Origin: Deltaproteobacteria bacterium
GTDB taxonomy: Bacteria; Desulfobacterota; Binatia; HRBIN30; CADEER01
DNA: 60,707 nucleotides
Reading direction: 5' to 3'
Assembly (NCBI GenBank): GCA_029262455.1
Contig: JAJCZJ010000008.1
Coordinates: forward strand, 1 to 60,707
Below the pieces are notes generated by a model that worked only from the letters and a program-made list of their open reading frames with translations, did not search any database and was not told where the DNA came from. This document shows positions 24,406 through 33,782 of the stretch, piece by piece. Position 1 is the stretch's first letter. Each line of letters begins with the position of its first letter. A program made the translations under genes and the position numbers.

Positions 24406-26778
24406 ATGTTCAGCATCCGAAGGATTGTGATTGCGAGCGTGCTCGCGCTCGCTATGTTTGGCTGCTCGGATGATGATGCCGGAGGAGTTTCTGGCGTGGG
24501 CGGCGTCAAGGTGGTGCGCACGACATACGGCATTCCTCACATCACCGCTGACGATTACTTTGGTCTCGGCCTGGGCTACGGCTATGCCTACGCCCAGGAC
24601 AACTACTGTGTACTCATGAAGGAAGTCGTGCGGGCGAACGGGCGATCTGCGCTGCTGCTCGGCGATGACGGGGATATCGCGGCTGACTTCGTCTTTGGTT
24701 TTTACAACACCGATGATTACATCAATGACGAGTTCATTGGATCCGCTCCGCCAGATTTGCAGGAAGTCGTCGCAGGATACGCGGCGGGAATGAATCGCTA
24801 TCTCTCCGAAACTGGTGCGGATGGACTTGCCGAAGGACCTGAAGGTTGCCGGAACGCTGCGTGGGTACGTGAAGTTTCCGCCACCGATCTCGGGAAGGTA
24901 TTTCGCAAGCTGATTCTGCGCGGATCGACCGAACCATTGGCGCCGGCGATCATCGCAGCGGAGCCTCCCGAGCAATCGACGGCGAATGTGGTGCGGCCCG
25001 GGCCGCAAAGTTTCGAATTCGCCGCGACCGATCTCGGATTGACTCCCCCGACCGAGATGGGGAGCAATGCAATCGCAGTTGGCGCCGAGGCCTCGCAGAC
25101 CGGTTACGGAATTTTGCTTGGCAATCCCCACTTTCCCTGGGCTGGGGTCGAGCGTTTTTATATGGCTCACCTGACGATTCCCGGTGTCTACGACGTAATG
25201 GGCGCCTCCCTGCACGGGGTGCCGGTGATCAACATCGGTTTCAATGAAAACCTGGCCTGGTCGCACACAGTGTCGACTGCGCGTAGATTTGCATTCTTCG
25301 AGTTGCAGATCTTGGAAGACGATCCGATGAGCTATGTTTTCGACGGCGAGATTCGATCGATCGAGGCTTTGCCAGTCAGTGCTGAGATTACTCTCGAGGA
25401 CGGAAGTATCGAGACTCGCACCGAGACGATCTACATGAGCCACCTCGGCCCGATCGTCGATATCGGTGGTATCAATGAGTTCGTGGGAGGCTGGCCGACC
25501 GCGTTCGGTACCGTTCTCGCTGTGGCTGATGCGAACCTGTTCAACACGGCCGCGTTGGTGCAATGGTTTGAGATTGGCAAGGCGCAAAACACAGACGAGC
25601 TCGACGCCGCGCTGGCTCTTCTCGGGGTGCCGTGGGTCAATACGATCGCGGCCGACCGAAGGGGGCGAGCTTACTACGGCGACGTCGGTGCGGTCCCGCA
25701 TGTGACGACCGAGAAGCTCGAGCTTTGTGCGAATACGGCACTGACTGGCCTGCTGACTTCGCAGGGCTTTCCGTCGCTCGACGGATCGCGCAGCGAATGT
25801 GAGCTGGGCACTGACCCCGGTACGCGTCCCGGAATTCTTGGTGTGGAGAACCTCCCCGCACTTGATACGGCAACGTATGTTTCGAACAGTAACGACAGCT
25901 ATTGGTTGTCGAACGCAGACCAGCTGCTCGAAGGCTTCTCTCCCATCATCGGTGCCGAGGATGTGCAGCAATCGTTCCGGACCCGACAGGGATTTGTGCA
26001 GATTGAGGAGCGTCTGGCGGGGAGCGACGGCCTTGGTGCACCCGGTTTTAATGTCGAACACATGCAGGAGATGCTTTACGGCAATCGCAATATTGGTGGT
26101 GAGCTGATTCTTTCAGACGTCGTATCGATCTGTTCGGATGTATCGGACTGGAGCGCGTATGCTGAGAATCCGGACGAGGCGGCGGCGGCTTGTGCAGTAC
26201 TCGGCAACTGGGGTGGCCGTTTCGATACCACGAGCGTGGGCTCGCATATCTGGCAGGAGTTCTGGCGGGACGTGTCACGATCCGGGAGCTTTTGGGTCGT
26301 ACCGTTTGACCCCGAAGATCCGGTCCACACTCCTCGTGAGCTGAATGTCAGCGACACGGCGGTTGTGGAAGGTGTGAAGGCATCTGTCGGAGCCGCGGCC
26401 GACGAGATCGTTCGGCGCGGATTGCCCATGGACCGGCCCTGGGGCGAAGTGCAGTACCGTCTGGATGGTGATGAGCGTATCCCGATTCACGGGGGGAACG
26501 CTTCCTCAATGTTTAGTGCGATTTCGGGGCGCTATGTGGGAGATCAAGGGATCGCGAATATCCGAGGGGGTAATAGTTACATCCATACGGTCACGTGGGA
26601 TGAAAGCGAGTGCCCGGACGCATTTGCAGTGCTTACGTATTCGCAATCGACGGATCCAGCCTCACCGCACTTCGCTGACATGACGAGGGTGTATTCGGCC
26701 GAAGAGTGGGTCGACATGCCGTACTGCGCGCAGGACATCGAAGCGGAGAAAATTTCCGAGGTCGTCTTGTTTCCCTGA
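24406..26778 (+). CDS. Penicillin acylase-family lipoprotein (Ntn hydrolase)
   Basis: A 790-residue protein. The ATG at 24406 is preceded by AGGAGA and followed by a lipoprotein signal (VLALAMFGC). The alpha-chain part starts VKVVRTTYGIPHITADDYFG. The autocatalytic site is GSNAIAVG, giving Ser220 as the likely N-terminal nucleophile of the beta chain. Downstream motifs GNPHFPWAGVERFYM and FNENLAWSHTVS are the family's substrate-pocket regions. Relatives (PvdQ, AHL acylases, cephalosporin acylases) cleave amide-linked acyl chains. The acyl substrate here is unknown. It is flanked on both sides by oppositely transcribed FkbM-like paralogues. Confidence 0.88.
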   Translation: MFSIRRIVIASVLALAMFGCSDDDAGGVSGVGGVKVVRTTYGIPHITADDYFGLGLGYGYAYAQDNYCVLMKEVVRANGRSALLLGDDGDIAADFVFGFYNTDDYINDEFIGSAPPDLQEVVAGYAAGMNRYLSETGADGLAEGPEGCRNAAWVREVSATDLGKVFRKLILRGSTEPLAPAIIAAEPPEQSTANVVRPGPQSFEFAATDLGLTPPTEMGSNAIAVGAEASQTGYGILLGNPHFPWAGVERFYMAHLTIPGVYDVMGASLHGVPVINIGFNENLAWSHTVSTARRFAFFELQILEDDPMSYVFDGEIRSIEALPVSAEITLEDGSIETRTETIYMSHLGPIVDIGGINEFVGGWPTAFGTVLAVADANLFNTAALVQWFEIGKAQNTDELDAALALLGVPWVNTIAADRRGRAYYGDVGAVPHVTTEKLELCANTALTGLLTSQGFPSLDGSRSECELGTDPGTRPGILGVENLPALDTATYVSNSNDSYWLSNADQLLEGFSPIIGAEDVQQSFRTRQGFVQIEERLAGSDGLGAPGFNVEHMQEMLYGNRNIGGELILSDVVSICSDVSDWSAYAENPDEAAAACAVLGNWGGRFDTTSVGSHIWQEFWRDVSRSGSFWVVPFDPEDPVHTPRELNVSDTAVVEGVKASVGAAADEIVRRGLPMDRPWGEVQYRLDGDERIPIHGGNASSMFSAISGRYVGDQGIANIRGGNSYIHTVTWDESECPDAFAVLTYSQSTDPASPHFADMTRVYSAEEWVDMPYCAQDIEAEKISEVVLFP

Positions 26779-26826
26779 TCGCCGCTTGCGGGGGGCGGGC
26801 GCTCGCTAGCCGGGCGGGCTAGGACC

Positions 26827-27720
26827 CTAGCGATTCGAGAGGAACTTCTTCTCGATGACGAGATTCTTCCAAGTGAGGCTTCGCTTGTTCCTCGGCCATG
26901 GCACACCATTGCGACCCCAACTGGTTTCGGGACGCTTGATCTTGTGGCCTGGTAGCGGCTTGAAAATCGCACTTGGAGAATTGTCTTTCACGCCAAAAGC
27001 CGCGAAGTGTTCCTTGGCTACCCAGAAGGTGTTGGGCCCCTTCGACATTTGGTAGAGGAGCTCGTACCCCTTCTTCTTGGCTAGGTTGTACATCGATTGG
27101 ATGCTGGCGCCGGAGTAGTATGTCTGATCCCAGTAGTTCATTGGATGGAAGTCGATGACCATCAACTCTGGCGGCGGGAACGCAAGATTGGTCTCGATGA
27201 TGACGACCTTTGGCCGGAAGTCGTGGATGGCGCGCCAGACGTAGTAGTCGTTACTGTCGATATCGATGACCAGGAGGTCGAGGTCTTTTGGGACGCCTGC
27301 GTCTTCGAACAGAATCTCGACGTTGCCAGGCCATACCCAGGCCTCCAGAGTCTTCGTGCCTGAGTAGTCGGCGTAGTTTTTTGCCAACTCGGTGGCGCGC
27401 TCCGAGTTGCCCTCGATTTGGAAGCTGCTCCAGCCGTGGTTCACAACGAGGTTGCGCATGTTGCTGTTAAGGAGGCCGTCCCAAGCGCCGAACTCGACCG
27501 CGTACTTGGGCCCGGGTTTGATCGTCTCGAAGATCTTCTCGATGACACCGTCTTCGCCAAACTGCGAGAAGACTTTGCGTTCCGAACCGGCCAGGTCGAC
27601 AGGTTCTTGCGGTGCTAGATCGTCGGCAAGGGCCGCGATCCCCGATAGTGCGAGGCCCACGAGAAGCGATTGGAGGAGTCGACAGAGGCCTTGCCTGCGG
27701 AGGTTGAGCGATCGTATCAT
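26827..27720 (-). CDS. Secreted FkbM-like protein, copy 2
   Basis: A 297-residue paralogue of the protein at 23145-24035. It has its own signal peptide (LLVGLALSGIAALADDL), then the same SQFGEDGVIEKIFETIKPG, YAVEFGAWDGLLNSNMRNLV and VIDIDSNDYYVWRA blocks and the same KKFLSNR C-terminus. Divergence is concentrated in the signal peptide and in residues about 240-275. Its 3' end converges on the acylase gene. Retention of two nearly complete copies argues that both are used. Confidence 0.7.
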   Translation of the reverse strand: MIRSLNLRRQGLCRLLQSLLVGLALSGIAALADDLAPQEPVDLAGSERKVFSQFGEDGVIEKIFETIKPGPKYAVEFGAWDGLLNSNMRNLVVNHGWSSFQIEGNSERATELAKNYADYSGTKTLEAWVWPGNVEILFEDAGVPKDLDLLVIDIDSNDYYVWRAIHDFRPKVVIIETNLAFPPPELMVIDFHPMNYWDQTYYSGASIQSMYNLAKKKGYELLYQMSKGPNTFWVAKEHFAAFGVKDNSPSAIFKPLPGHKIKRPETSWGRNGVPWPRNKRSLTWKNLVIEKKFLSNR

Positions 27721-27857
27721 TGGCGAACCTAGACCTATCTTCTTGGAATAATCAAGGATCGGCAGCGTCACGCTCGCGCCTCTGGAGCCCTTTTAGAATT
27801 GGTCGCGGGCGGTGCCGTGTATGCATCGGAGTCGGCTTTCTGATACGCCGCCTACGC

Positions 27858-29192
27858 ATGAGTGATGAGCGGCTCGGACTGTGGTCCGGTGTTGGATTGA
27901 CGATGGCCGATATGGTCGGGACTGGAGTCCTGACGACGGCAGGCTTCATGGCGCTAGATCTCTCACCGCGACTGATCCTACTCGATTGGTTCGTCGGAGG
28001 GATTGTCGCGCTCGCGGGTTCTTTGGCCTACGCGGCCCTTGCCCGGCGAGTTCCTCGCTCGGGCGGTGAGTACCGATACCTTTCTACGATGATTCATCCG
28101 GGCTTGGGTTACTTGGCGGGTTGGACTTCCTTGCTCGTCGGTTTCTCGGTGCCGGTAGCACTGGCCGCGCTCGCGGCGGGGGCCTTTGCGAGTACAGTAA
28201 CGGAGGCTGTTGACGGCCGGATTGTTGCGGCTGTTTTGATTGCCTTGGTTTCCGTGGCACACGCCTTCGATCTCGAGGCTTCCAAGCGTACGCAGGATTG
28301 GCTCGCTGCGCTAAAAGGAATTCTCATCGCCGCCTTCATCGTGATTGGGATCGGTGCTGGAACGAACACACTCCCGCCGACGTCCGGAGACTCGATCGGA
28401 TCTGGGTTCCCGGTGGCACCGTTCTTTACCTCGTTGATCTACATCATGTTCTGCTACTCAGGTTGGAACGCCGCCACCTACGCCGCGGAAGAGTTCAAAG
28501 ACCCGCAGCGCGATGTGCCGCGTTCGATGCTGATCGGTTGTGGGTCCGTCATTGTGATTTACTTGCTGGTGAACTGGGTCTTCGTCACCAATCTCAGCCA
28601 TGCCGACATGACCGACTGGATTCGCGGTGATACCGATCGCATCACACTGGCTCATTTGGTCATGCAGAACCTTCTTGGTCCCAGTGCTGCAACGGTCATG
28701 TCGGTCGTCGTCATCGTGGCGCTTCTGTCTGCGATCAGTGCGATGACGATGATTGGTCCGAGGGTCTACGCAGCGATGGCCGACGATGGTTTTTTGCCGG
28801 CCGTTTTTCGGGCGCGCGAAGGCCAGCCGCCCGCAGCCTCAGTGTTCTTGCAGGGCACGTTGGCGATCACTTTGATCTTTCTTTCGGGTTTTCGCGAATT
28901 GCTGACGAATGTTAGTGCGATACTGGCGGTTGTGTCGGCGGCGACGGTGCTGTCACTCTTTCGCTCGAGCCGTTGGCCGGCCGGGGCAGCGCCGTCGATC
29001 CCAGCCCGGGTGGGTGCGCTGGTATTTGCCTGCATGTCGGCTTGGATGGTGTTCTTTGCGATTCGATCGTCGGCGACGATCGGCTTTTTGGGGATCGCGA
29101 TTCCCACGGTCGTCTTGTGGATGATCGGTATCGTCGTGGTAGCCGCTGCGGGGTACGTTGCGACGCGGTCGCTGCAACAGTCTGTGTCCTGA
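27858..29192 (+). CDS. APC-superfamily amino acid permease
   Basis: A 444-residue transporter with about twelve hydrophobic segments. The first segment carries VGLTMADMVGTGVLTTAGFM, the GTGV-type substrate-carboxylate motif of APC carriers. Further markers are the SGWNAATYAAEEFKDPQRDV motif (helix 6) and IGPRVYAAMADDG after helix 8. The start at 27858 agrees with the family N-terminus. Substrate is unknown, likely an amino acid or related compound. It is followed 22 bp later by the DUF3604 gene, possibly in one transcript. Confidence 0.85.
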   Translation: MSDERLGLWSGVGLTMADMVGTGVLTTAGFMALDLSPRLILLDWFVGGIVALAGSLAYAALARRVPRSGGEYRYLSTMIHPGLGYLAGWTSLLVGFSVPVALAALAAGAFASTVTEAVDGRIVAAVLIALVSVAHAFDLEASKRTQDWLAALKGILIAAFIVIGIGAGTNTLPPTSGDSIGSGFPVAPFFTSLIYIMFCYSGWNAATYAAEEFKDPQRDVPRSMLIGCGSVIVIYLLVNWVFVTNLSHADMTDWIRGDTDRITLAHLVMQNLLGPSAATVMSVVVIVALLSAISAMTMIGPRVYAAMADDGFLPAVFRAREGQPPAASVFLQGTLAITLIFLSGFRELLTNVSAILAVVSAATVLSLFRSSRWPAGAAPSIPARVGALVFACMSAWMVFFAIRSSATIGFLGIAIPTVVLWMIGIVVVAAAGYVATRSLQQSVS

Positions 29193-29214
29193 GCATGCGG
29201 GTTGATCACCGGCG

Positions 29215-31353
29215 ATGAAGCGGATTCTCCTCGCTCTGGTTGCAGTCGTTGGTCTGGTGGTTCTTGCTGCTGCCGGCTACGTGGCGGTCTTTGCCTTCAA
29301 TGCGAGTCGTGGTGTCTTTCCGCCAGAGGGGGAATCGATCGTAGCGCAGCGCTCTGGCGAAAGCGCCCGCGAGAGCGAGCAGCGACAGCAGAAAGCGCGC
29401 GCTGCAGTCGGTCGGCGCGGTGGGGATCAGATTCTGTTTGGCGATCTGCACGTGCACACGGTCTACTCGGCCGACGCGCACTTGCAGGCGATCAAGATTC
29501 GCGAGCGAGAGAGCCTGAGTCCGCCCGCCGACGCTTGCGATTTCGCTCGCTTTTGTTCGCAGCTGGATTTTTGGTCCATTAACGACCACGCCGAGAGTCT
29601 GACCCCCGATCTGTGGCGGCGCACCGTCAGGGCGATTCGAGACTGTGATCGGGCGGCGGGTGACCCGGTCGCTCCCGACATGGTGAGCTTTCTCGGGTGG
29701 GAGTGGTCTCACGCTGCTCGCACCGCGACCGAACATTACGGACACAAGAACGTCGTCCTGCGTGACCTGGAGGACGGCTCCATCCCGACTCGTCCCATCG
29801 CGTCGAGCCCGGGACCACCGGTGGCGTTTCTCACCATGGGTGCATTGGCTCCGCTCCTCGGCACAGTCGATCTCGAAGGCCTGGCCAGTTTTCACCGGTA
29901 TACACTCGATATGATCGCGGTTGATGACTGTCCGCCGGGTGTGTCGGTTCGCGATCTTCCTGTGGACTGCCGCGAGGCGGCGGCGACTCCGAAAGAGCTT
30001 TTCGACAAGCTGGCCGAGTGGGATGTAGCCGCGTTGGTTATCCCGCACGGGCTCGCATGGGGAACGACCAATCCAGCGCACGCCGATCTTTCCATGCAGC
30101 TCGAAATGCACGACCCGCGCTGGCAGCGTTTGCTCGAGGTATACTCCGGGCACGGCAACTCGGAAGTCTATCGAGACTTTGGTTGGCCCGCTCTGGGTAA
30201 GGATGGGCGCTGGAGCTGTCCCCCGACGACGGCTGACTTTGAGCCCTGCTGCCAGCGCGCCGTGAAGCTTGCCCGCAAACGCTGCGAGCATCCCGATAGC
30301 GAAGAATGCGCCGTCCGGATCATCGAGGCCCAACAAATAGCGTCGGATACTTGGGGCGGGATGAGGTCACCTGTCTCAGCGGTCAAAGGTACGACCTTGG
30401 AAGATTGGGGGGACTGCAATCAATTGCAGGGCGCCTTCCTTCCTGCCTTCAATTACCGGCCAGGCCAGAGTGCGCAACGGTCGTTTGCGCTCGGAACAAG
30501 CGCGACAGGAGTTACCGACTCTCGGTATCGTTGGGGCTTGATCGGCGCGAGCGACATTCACCGCTCGCGGCCTGGGACTGGGTATCGAGAGTTTGCTCGC
30601 CAACGCATGAGCGACGGGGCCGGTTACCCGTTTCCAGATGGCTTCGTCGACGGTCGCAATTCGTCCTACTATTACACAGGCGGTCTGGCAGCAGTCCATA
30701 CCAGCAGTCGCGATCGTCACGCGATTTTCGAGGCTTTGCAGAAGCGGCATGTGTACGCGACTTCTGGAGACCGCATCTTACTGTGGTTTGACCTGTTGCG
30801 CCCAGATGGAAGCAGAGTTCCGATGGGTTCCGAAGTCCTTGTCGATGAAGCGCCCCGATTCGAAGTTCGAGCTGTCGGTGCGTGGGAGCAAAAACCGGGG
30901 TGTCCCGAGATGGTTCACGCTGCGATGACCCCGCAAAGAATTGCCGATCTCTGCCTGGGGTCCTGCTATCACCCAAGTGATGTTCGCAAGCCGATCACTG
31001 CGATCGAGGTTGTGCGGATTCGGCCGCAGCGGACGGCGGAGGAATCCACCGATTCGTTGATTGACGACCCTTGGCGCCGATTCGTTTGCCCTGCTGATGG
31101 ATCTGGGTGCGTCGTTGAATTCGAAGATCCGGACGTCGGCCCTGCCCGCCCCGAGGGCTCGTACTATGTGAGAGCGATCCAGGCACCGTCGCCGGCCGTC
31201 AATGGCGCCCAAGCGCGATGCGAGCGGGATTCGGATGGAGAATGTAAGCGAGGGCGTCCGTGCGGCGATGGCGCCGATGGTCAGCCCGACGACTGTTTGG
31301 CTCCGGTTGGCGAGCGAGCTTGGTCATCGCCGATTTTCGTGGACTTTCGCTGA
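29215..31353 (+). CDS. DUF3604 metal-dependent hydrolase-like protein
   Basis: A 712-residue protein with an N-terminal hydrophobic anchor (residues 4-24). The N-terminal core has FGDLHVHTVYSADAHLQA and FWSINDHAESLTPDLW, a PHP-like arrangement of metal-binding His/Asp residues. Later come WEWSHAARTATEHYGHKNVV, VIPHGLAWGTTNPAHADLSM and WGLIGASDIHRSRPGTGYRE. The C-terminus gives EFEDPDVGP and ends ERAWSSPIFVDFR. DUF3604 proteins are common in environmental bacteria, but their reaction is undefined. It probably acts in the periplasm. Confidence 0.85.
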   Translation: MKRILLALVAVVGLVVLAAAGYVAVFAFNASRGVFPPEGESIVAQRSGESARESEQRQQKARAAVGRRGGDQILFGDLHVHTVYSADAHLQAIKIRERESLSPPADACDFARFCSQLDFWSINDHAESLTPDLWRRTVRAIRDCDRAAGDPVAPDMVSFLGWEWSHAARTATEHYGHKNVVLRDLEDGSIPTRPIASSPGPPVAFLTMGALAPLLGTVDLEGLASFHRYTLDMIAVDDCPPGVSVRDLPVDCREAAATPKELFDKLAEWDVAALVIPHGLAWGTTNPAHADLSMQLEMHDPRWQRLLEVYSGHGNSEVYRDFGWPALGKDGRWSCPPTTADFEPCCQRAVKLARKRCEHPDSEECAVRIIEAQQIASDTWGGMRSPVSAVKGTTLEDWGDCNQLQGAFLPAFNYRPGQSAQRSFALGTSATGVTDSRYRWGLIGASDIHRSRPGTGYREFARQRMSDGAGYPFPDGFVDGRNSSYYYTGGLAAVHTSSRDRHAIFEALQKRHVYATSGDRILLWFDLLRPDGSRVPMGSEVLVDEAPRFEVRAVGAWEQKPGCPEMVHAAMTPQRIADLCLGSCYHPSDVRKPITAIEVVRIRPQRTAEESTDSLIDDPWRRFVCPADGSGCVVEFEDPDVGPARPEGSYYVRAIQAPSPAVNGAQARCERDSDGECKRGRPCGDGADGQPDDCLAPVGERAWSSPIFVDFR

Positions 31354-31538
31354 CCTATCGCGATGGGGCCGCTGGAACCGCGGACGTCCGACGCGCCCAT
31401 CGATCCGCGAGAACCAATGTAGCGGCCTCGGGGGCACCGATGGTGGACTTTGGATAAGTCCGGTGATTGAACTCTCGATGGACGCCTGAGGCGCCAATCC
31501 CAGAGAAACTCAAGGGAAACGACAGGAAGAGAGATCGA

Positions 31539-31850
31539 ATGGCTACGACACCTGAAGAACTTACAGTCGCTTACGAAGAGGACGGGATCGAGACCGTCAA
31601 AGAACTGGACAAAGTCATCCTTTCCAAGGGCGCTTGGACGACGGTCATCTTTCGTGTCCAGGACTGGAACCGGCGCAAAGAGGAGTACGGGCCAGACAAA
31701 TTCACGATTCGTCGCTACCAGAAGCGCGATGGCCAGTATGTGCCAAAGTCGAAGTTCAACATTTCCAGCAAAGACCAGGCGAGAGCGATCATTACTGCAT
31801 TAGAAGGCTGGATCGGCGAAGAGCCTGAAACTCCCGAGGAGTCGAAGTAG
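31539..31850 (+). CDS. Small PC4/YdbC-like protein
   Basis: A 103-residue soluble protein starting at ATG 31539 behind AGGAAGAGAG. The central part (WTTVIFRVQDWNRRKEEYGP, then KFTIRRYQKRDGQYVPKSKF) has alternating strands with basic residues and ends in a helix (DQARAIITALEGWI). The order strands-then-helix and the R-x-Y...K-x-G pattern recall PC4/YdbC single-strand nucleic-acid-binding domains. The resemblance is remote and read by eye. The C-terminus is acidic. Confidence 0.55.
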   Translation: MATTPEELTVAYEEDGIETVKELDKVILSKGAWTTVIFRVQDWNRRKEEYGPDKFTIRRYQKRDGQYVPKSKFNISSKDQARAIITALEGWIGEEPETPEESK

Positions 31851-31988
31851 CTCCGCTACAACCAAACGTTGGCCCAGCAATGCGGAACGACCGAGATCGC
31901 CGATCTTGCTGAAGAGGGTAGTGCGAAAGCTCGAGGGGCGGCGAGAATTGGGTGGACGAGCCTGCGACTGCCATGGCACATTCTGACG

Positions 31989-33299
31989 ATGCTACATCGT
32001 CGCGATGAGGATCTGGCGGTAAAGAGCGACTTCGACGGGTGGTTGAAGTCGCTCTCGATGTTTACCTTCGTTGCACTGACCCTCGCGTTGACGTTTGCCC
32101 GGTCTGTCGGCGCCCAGTGTCTGGATCCGGCCTTTTCGGTGGCAGTCGAATCGGACGTAGTCTACGGCACTGGTGCTATCGATGACGGGGCGGCCCAGAT
32201 GGATCTCCTGCTCGATGTTTACACCCCAGTGGGGGACCTGCGACCCAACAAGCCGGCCGCGGTGTTGGTTCACGGGGGAAGCTTCACCGGCGGCTCGAAG
32301 ACCAATGGGCTGATGGCTCAGCTGGGTCAGATGCTGGCGGAGCGCGGTATCGTCGCCATCTCGATCAACTACCGACTGTTCGGTGACGATCCACCGGTTC
32401 CTGTGTGGATGCAGCAGGTGATGACTGCTTTTGGCATCACTCCGTCTCATCCCGAATACCCGCGCTTCAGAACCGTGCACGCGGCCGGGATGGACACCCG
32501 GATCGCGGTCCGTTGGTTGCGGGAGAACGCAGCCCTCTACGGTATCGATCCGAACCGCGTCGCCGGTATCGGAAGTTCGGCGGGTGCGTTTTGTACCCTT
32601 GTTGCTGGGGTGATCGACGAACCCGGTTTCGACTTTGATCATCTCGCCGCAGGTGATCCAATTCTCTATCCCGGACAATCCCCGTACCTCGATGCCACCG
32701 TCGACTTGTGGGGTACCCTCGCCGGATTTCTCGACTTTGTCTTGGATGCCGATGATTCGCCGATCATGATCGCGCACGGTACGAACGATACCGTTGTCCC
32801 GTACTCCGAAGCGCAGGCGCTCGCCGATCGAGCGACGCTAGTAGGGCTCGACCACGAGCTGTGGCCGTTAGTCGGGATTGGGCACGGGGCGCCGCTTACA
32901 GCCGACGCGTCGGGCCAACCACTATCCCAGAGAATCCTCGAGTTCCTTCGCACGCGGTTAAATCTTTGCGAGCGGGACTCCTTTAAATGCTACAAGGCGC
33001 GCGACCTCGGCGCTCCGAGATTCGACAACATCGACCTGACGCTCGCCGATCAATTCGGCGTCAACGATGGCGTCTTCACCCTCACCAAGCCTACTCACTT
33101 GTGCAACCCAACATCGGTTGACAGCAGCGCCATTTCGAACGCAGCCGATCATCTTACTTGCTACAAAGTGAAGGGTCCGACACTGATGCCTCAGCAACGG
33201 CCCTCCGTGGAAGTGACCGATCTCTACGGTACCCTGGAGCTGCAAATATTGCGGCCTGCGCTACTTTGTGCGCCGTCGAGCAAAACGATTCTGCCTTGA
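31989..33299 (+). CDS. Secreted alpha/beta-hydrolase (esterase) with C-terminal DUF7450-like module
   Basis: A 436-residue protein. The signal peptide ends near ARSVGAQC. The hydrolase domain has the oxyanion-hole segment PAAVLVHGGSFTGGSK, the nucleophile elbow GIGSSAGAF, a likely acid in HGTNDTVVPY and the catalytic-histidine GIGHGAPL. From about residue 325 there is a separate Cys-containing module (CYKARDLGAP...TCYKVKGP...GTLELQIL) of the DUF7450 type often attached to exported proteins of these bacteria. Start position 31989 is a choice; 32055 is possible. It likely hydrolyses an ester outside the cytoplasm. Confidence 0.78.
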   Translation: MLHRRDEDLAVKSDFDGWLKSLSMFTFVALTLALTFARSVGAQCLDPAFSVAVESDVVYGTGAIDDGAAQMDLLLDVYTPVGDLRPNKPAAVLVHGGSFTGGSKTNGLMAQLGQMLAERGIVAISINYRLFGDDPPVPVWMQQVMTAFGITPSHPEYPRFRTVHAAGMDTRIAVRWLRENAALYGIDPNRVAGIGSSAGAFCTLVAGVIDEPGFDFDHLAAGDPILYPGQSPYLDATVDLWGTLAGFLDFVLDADDSPIMIAHGTNDTVVPYSEAQALADRATLVGLDHELWPLVGIGHGAPLTADASGQPLSQRILEFLRTRLNLCERDSFKCYKARDLGAPRFDNIDLTLADQFGVNDGVFTLTKPTHLCNPTSVDSSAISNAADHLTCYKVKGPTLMPQQRPSVEVTDLYGTLELQILRPALLCAPSSKTILP

Positions 33300-33351
33300 C
33301 GATCCGCTCGGTTGCACCAGAAATCGTTCATTGACCGCCGATCGGGCCCAA

Positions 33352-33381
33352 GTCGTGAGCACAGATGTCGTGAGCACAGAT
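33352..33381. repeat. Perfect 15-bp tandem duplication
   Basis: GTCGTGAGCACAGAT occurs twice back to back in the short gap between the convergent esterase and anti-sigma genes. It is not in a coding frame. No function is evident. Confidence 0.9.
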
Positions 33382-33413
33382 GCCGGGTCTTGCAGGCGAG
33401 ACCGCGTTCAGCG

Positions 33414-33782
33414 TTACTTCCGCGCGGCTAGTATTGCCTTGACCAACGATTCGGGGATTTTGTCGGGTACCGGTGCCTGATCTTTGAGCGAGGCAACGCT
33501 CAGGTCCATCGTCTGCCGATACGAGTGCAAATAGTTGTCGCAGTCCGGGCAAACGGACAGATGCCGATCGAAGACCAAGCGTTGGTCTCCTTCGAGCTCG
33601 CCATCGAGGTAGTCGTTGAGGAAGTCGACGAAGTCCCGGCATCGCAGCTCGGACAGCTGTCCGAGTCGATCGCTGCACTTGCGGCATTCCGCAAGGTGCT
33701 CCTCTGCCGCGGTCACTTGATCGGGCATTAGAGTCCCACGCATGTATTCGTGAACGTTGGCCTCGAACTCATCGCAGGTCAT
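33414..33782 (-). CDS. Zinc-finger (zf-HC2) anti-sigma factor
   Basis: A 122-residue protein with two tandem HCC zinc motifs: HLAECRKCSDRLG near residues 29-41 and DRHLSVCPDCDNYLHSY near residues 72-88. There is no transmembrane helix, so it is a soluble ZAS-type anti-sigma. Its ATG overlaps the sigma-factor TGA by four bases (ATGA), which couples the two. It should hold the partner ECF sigma inactive until a redox or metal cue releases it. Confidence 0.85.
   Translation of the reverse strand: MTCDEFEANVHEYMRGTLMPDQVTAAEEHLAECRKCSDRLGQLSELRCRDFVDFLNDYLDGELEGDQRLVFDRHLSVCPDCDNYLHSYRQTMDLSVASLKDQAPVPDKIPESLVKAILAARK

Noticed and set aside
24229-26061. Long minus-strand frame of 610 codons
   Set aside because: It lies entirely antisense to the acylase gene and its upstream region, has no family features, and its composition is that of a shadow of high-GC codons.
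29206-30336. Minus-strand frame of 376 codons
   Set aside because: Antisense to the DUF3604 gene.
33352-33381. Tandem 15-bp repeat as an operator for the sigma factor
   Set aside because: It lies at the 3' end of the sigma/anti-sigma operon, between convergent genes, where an operator is unlikely.
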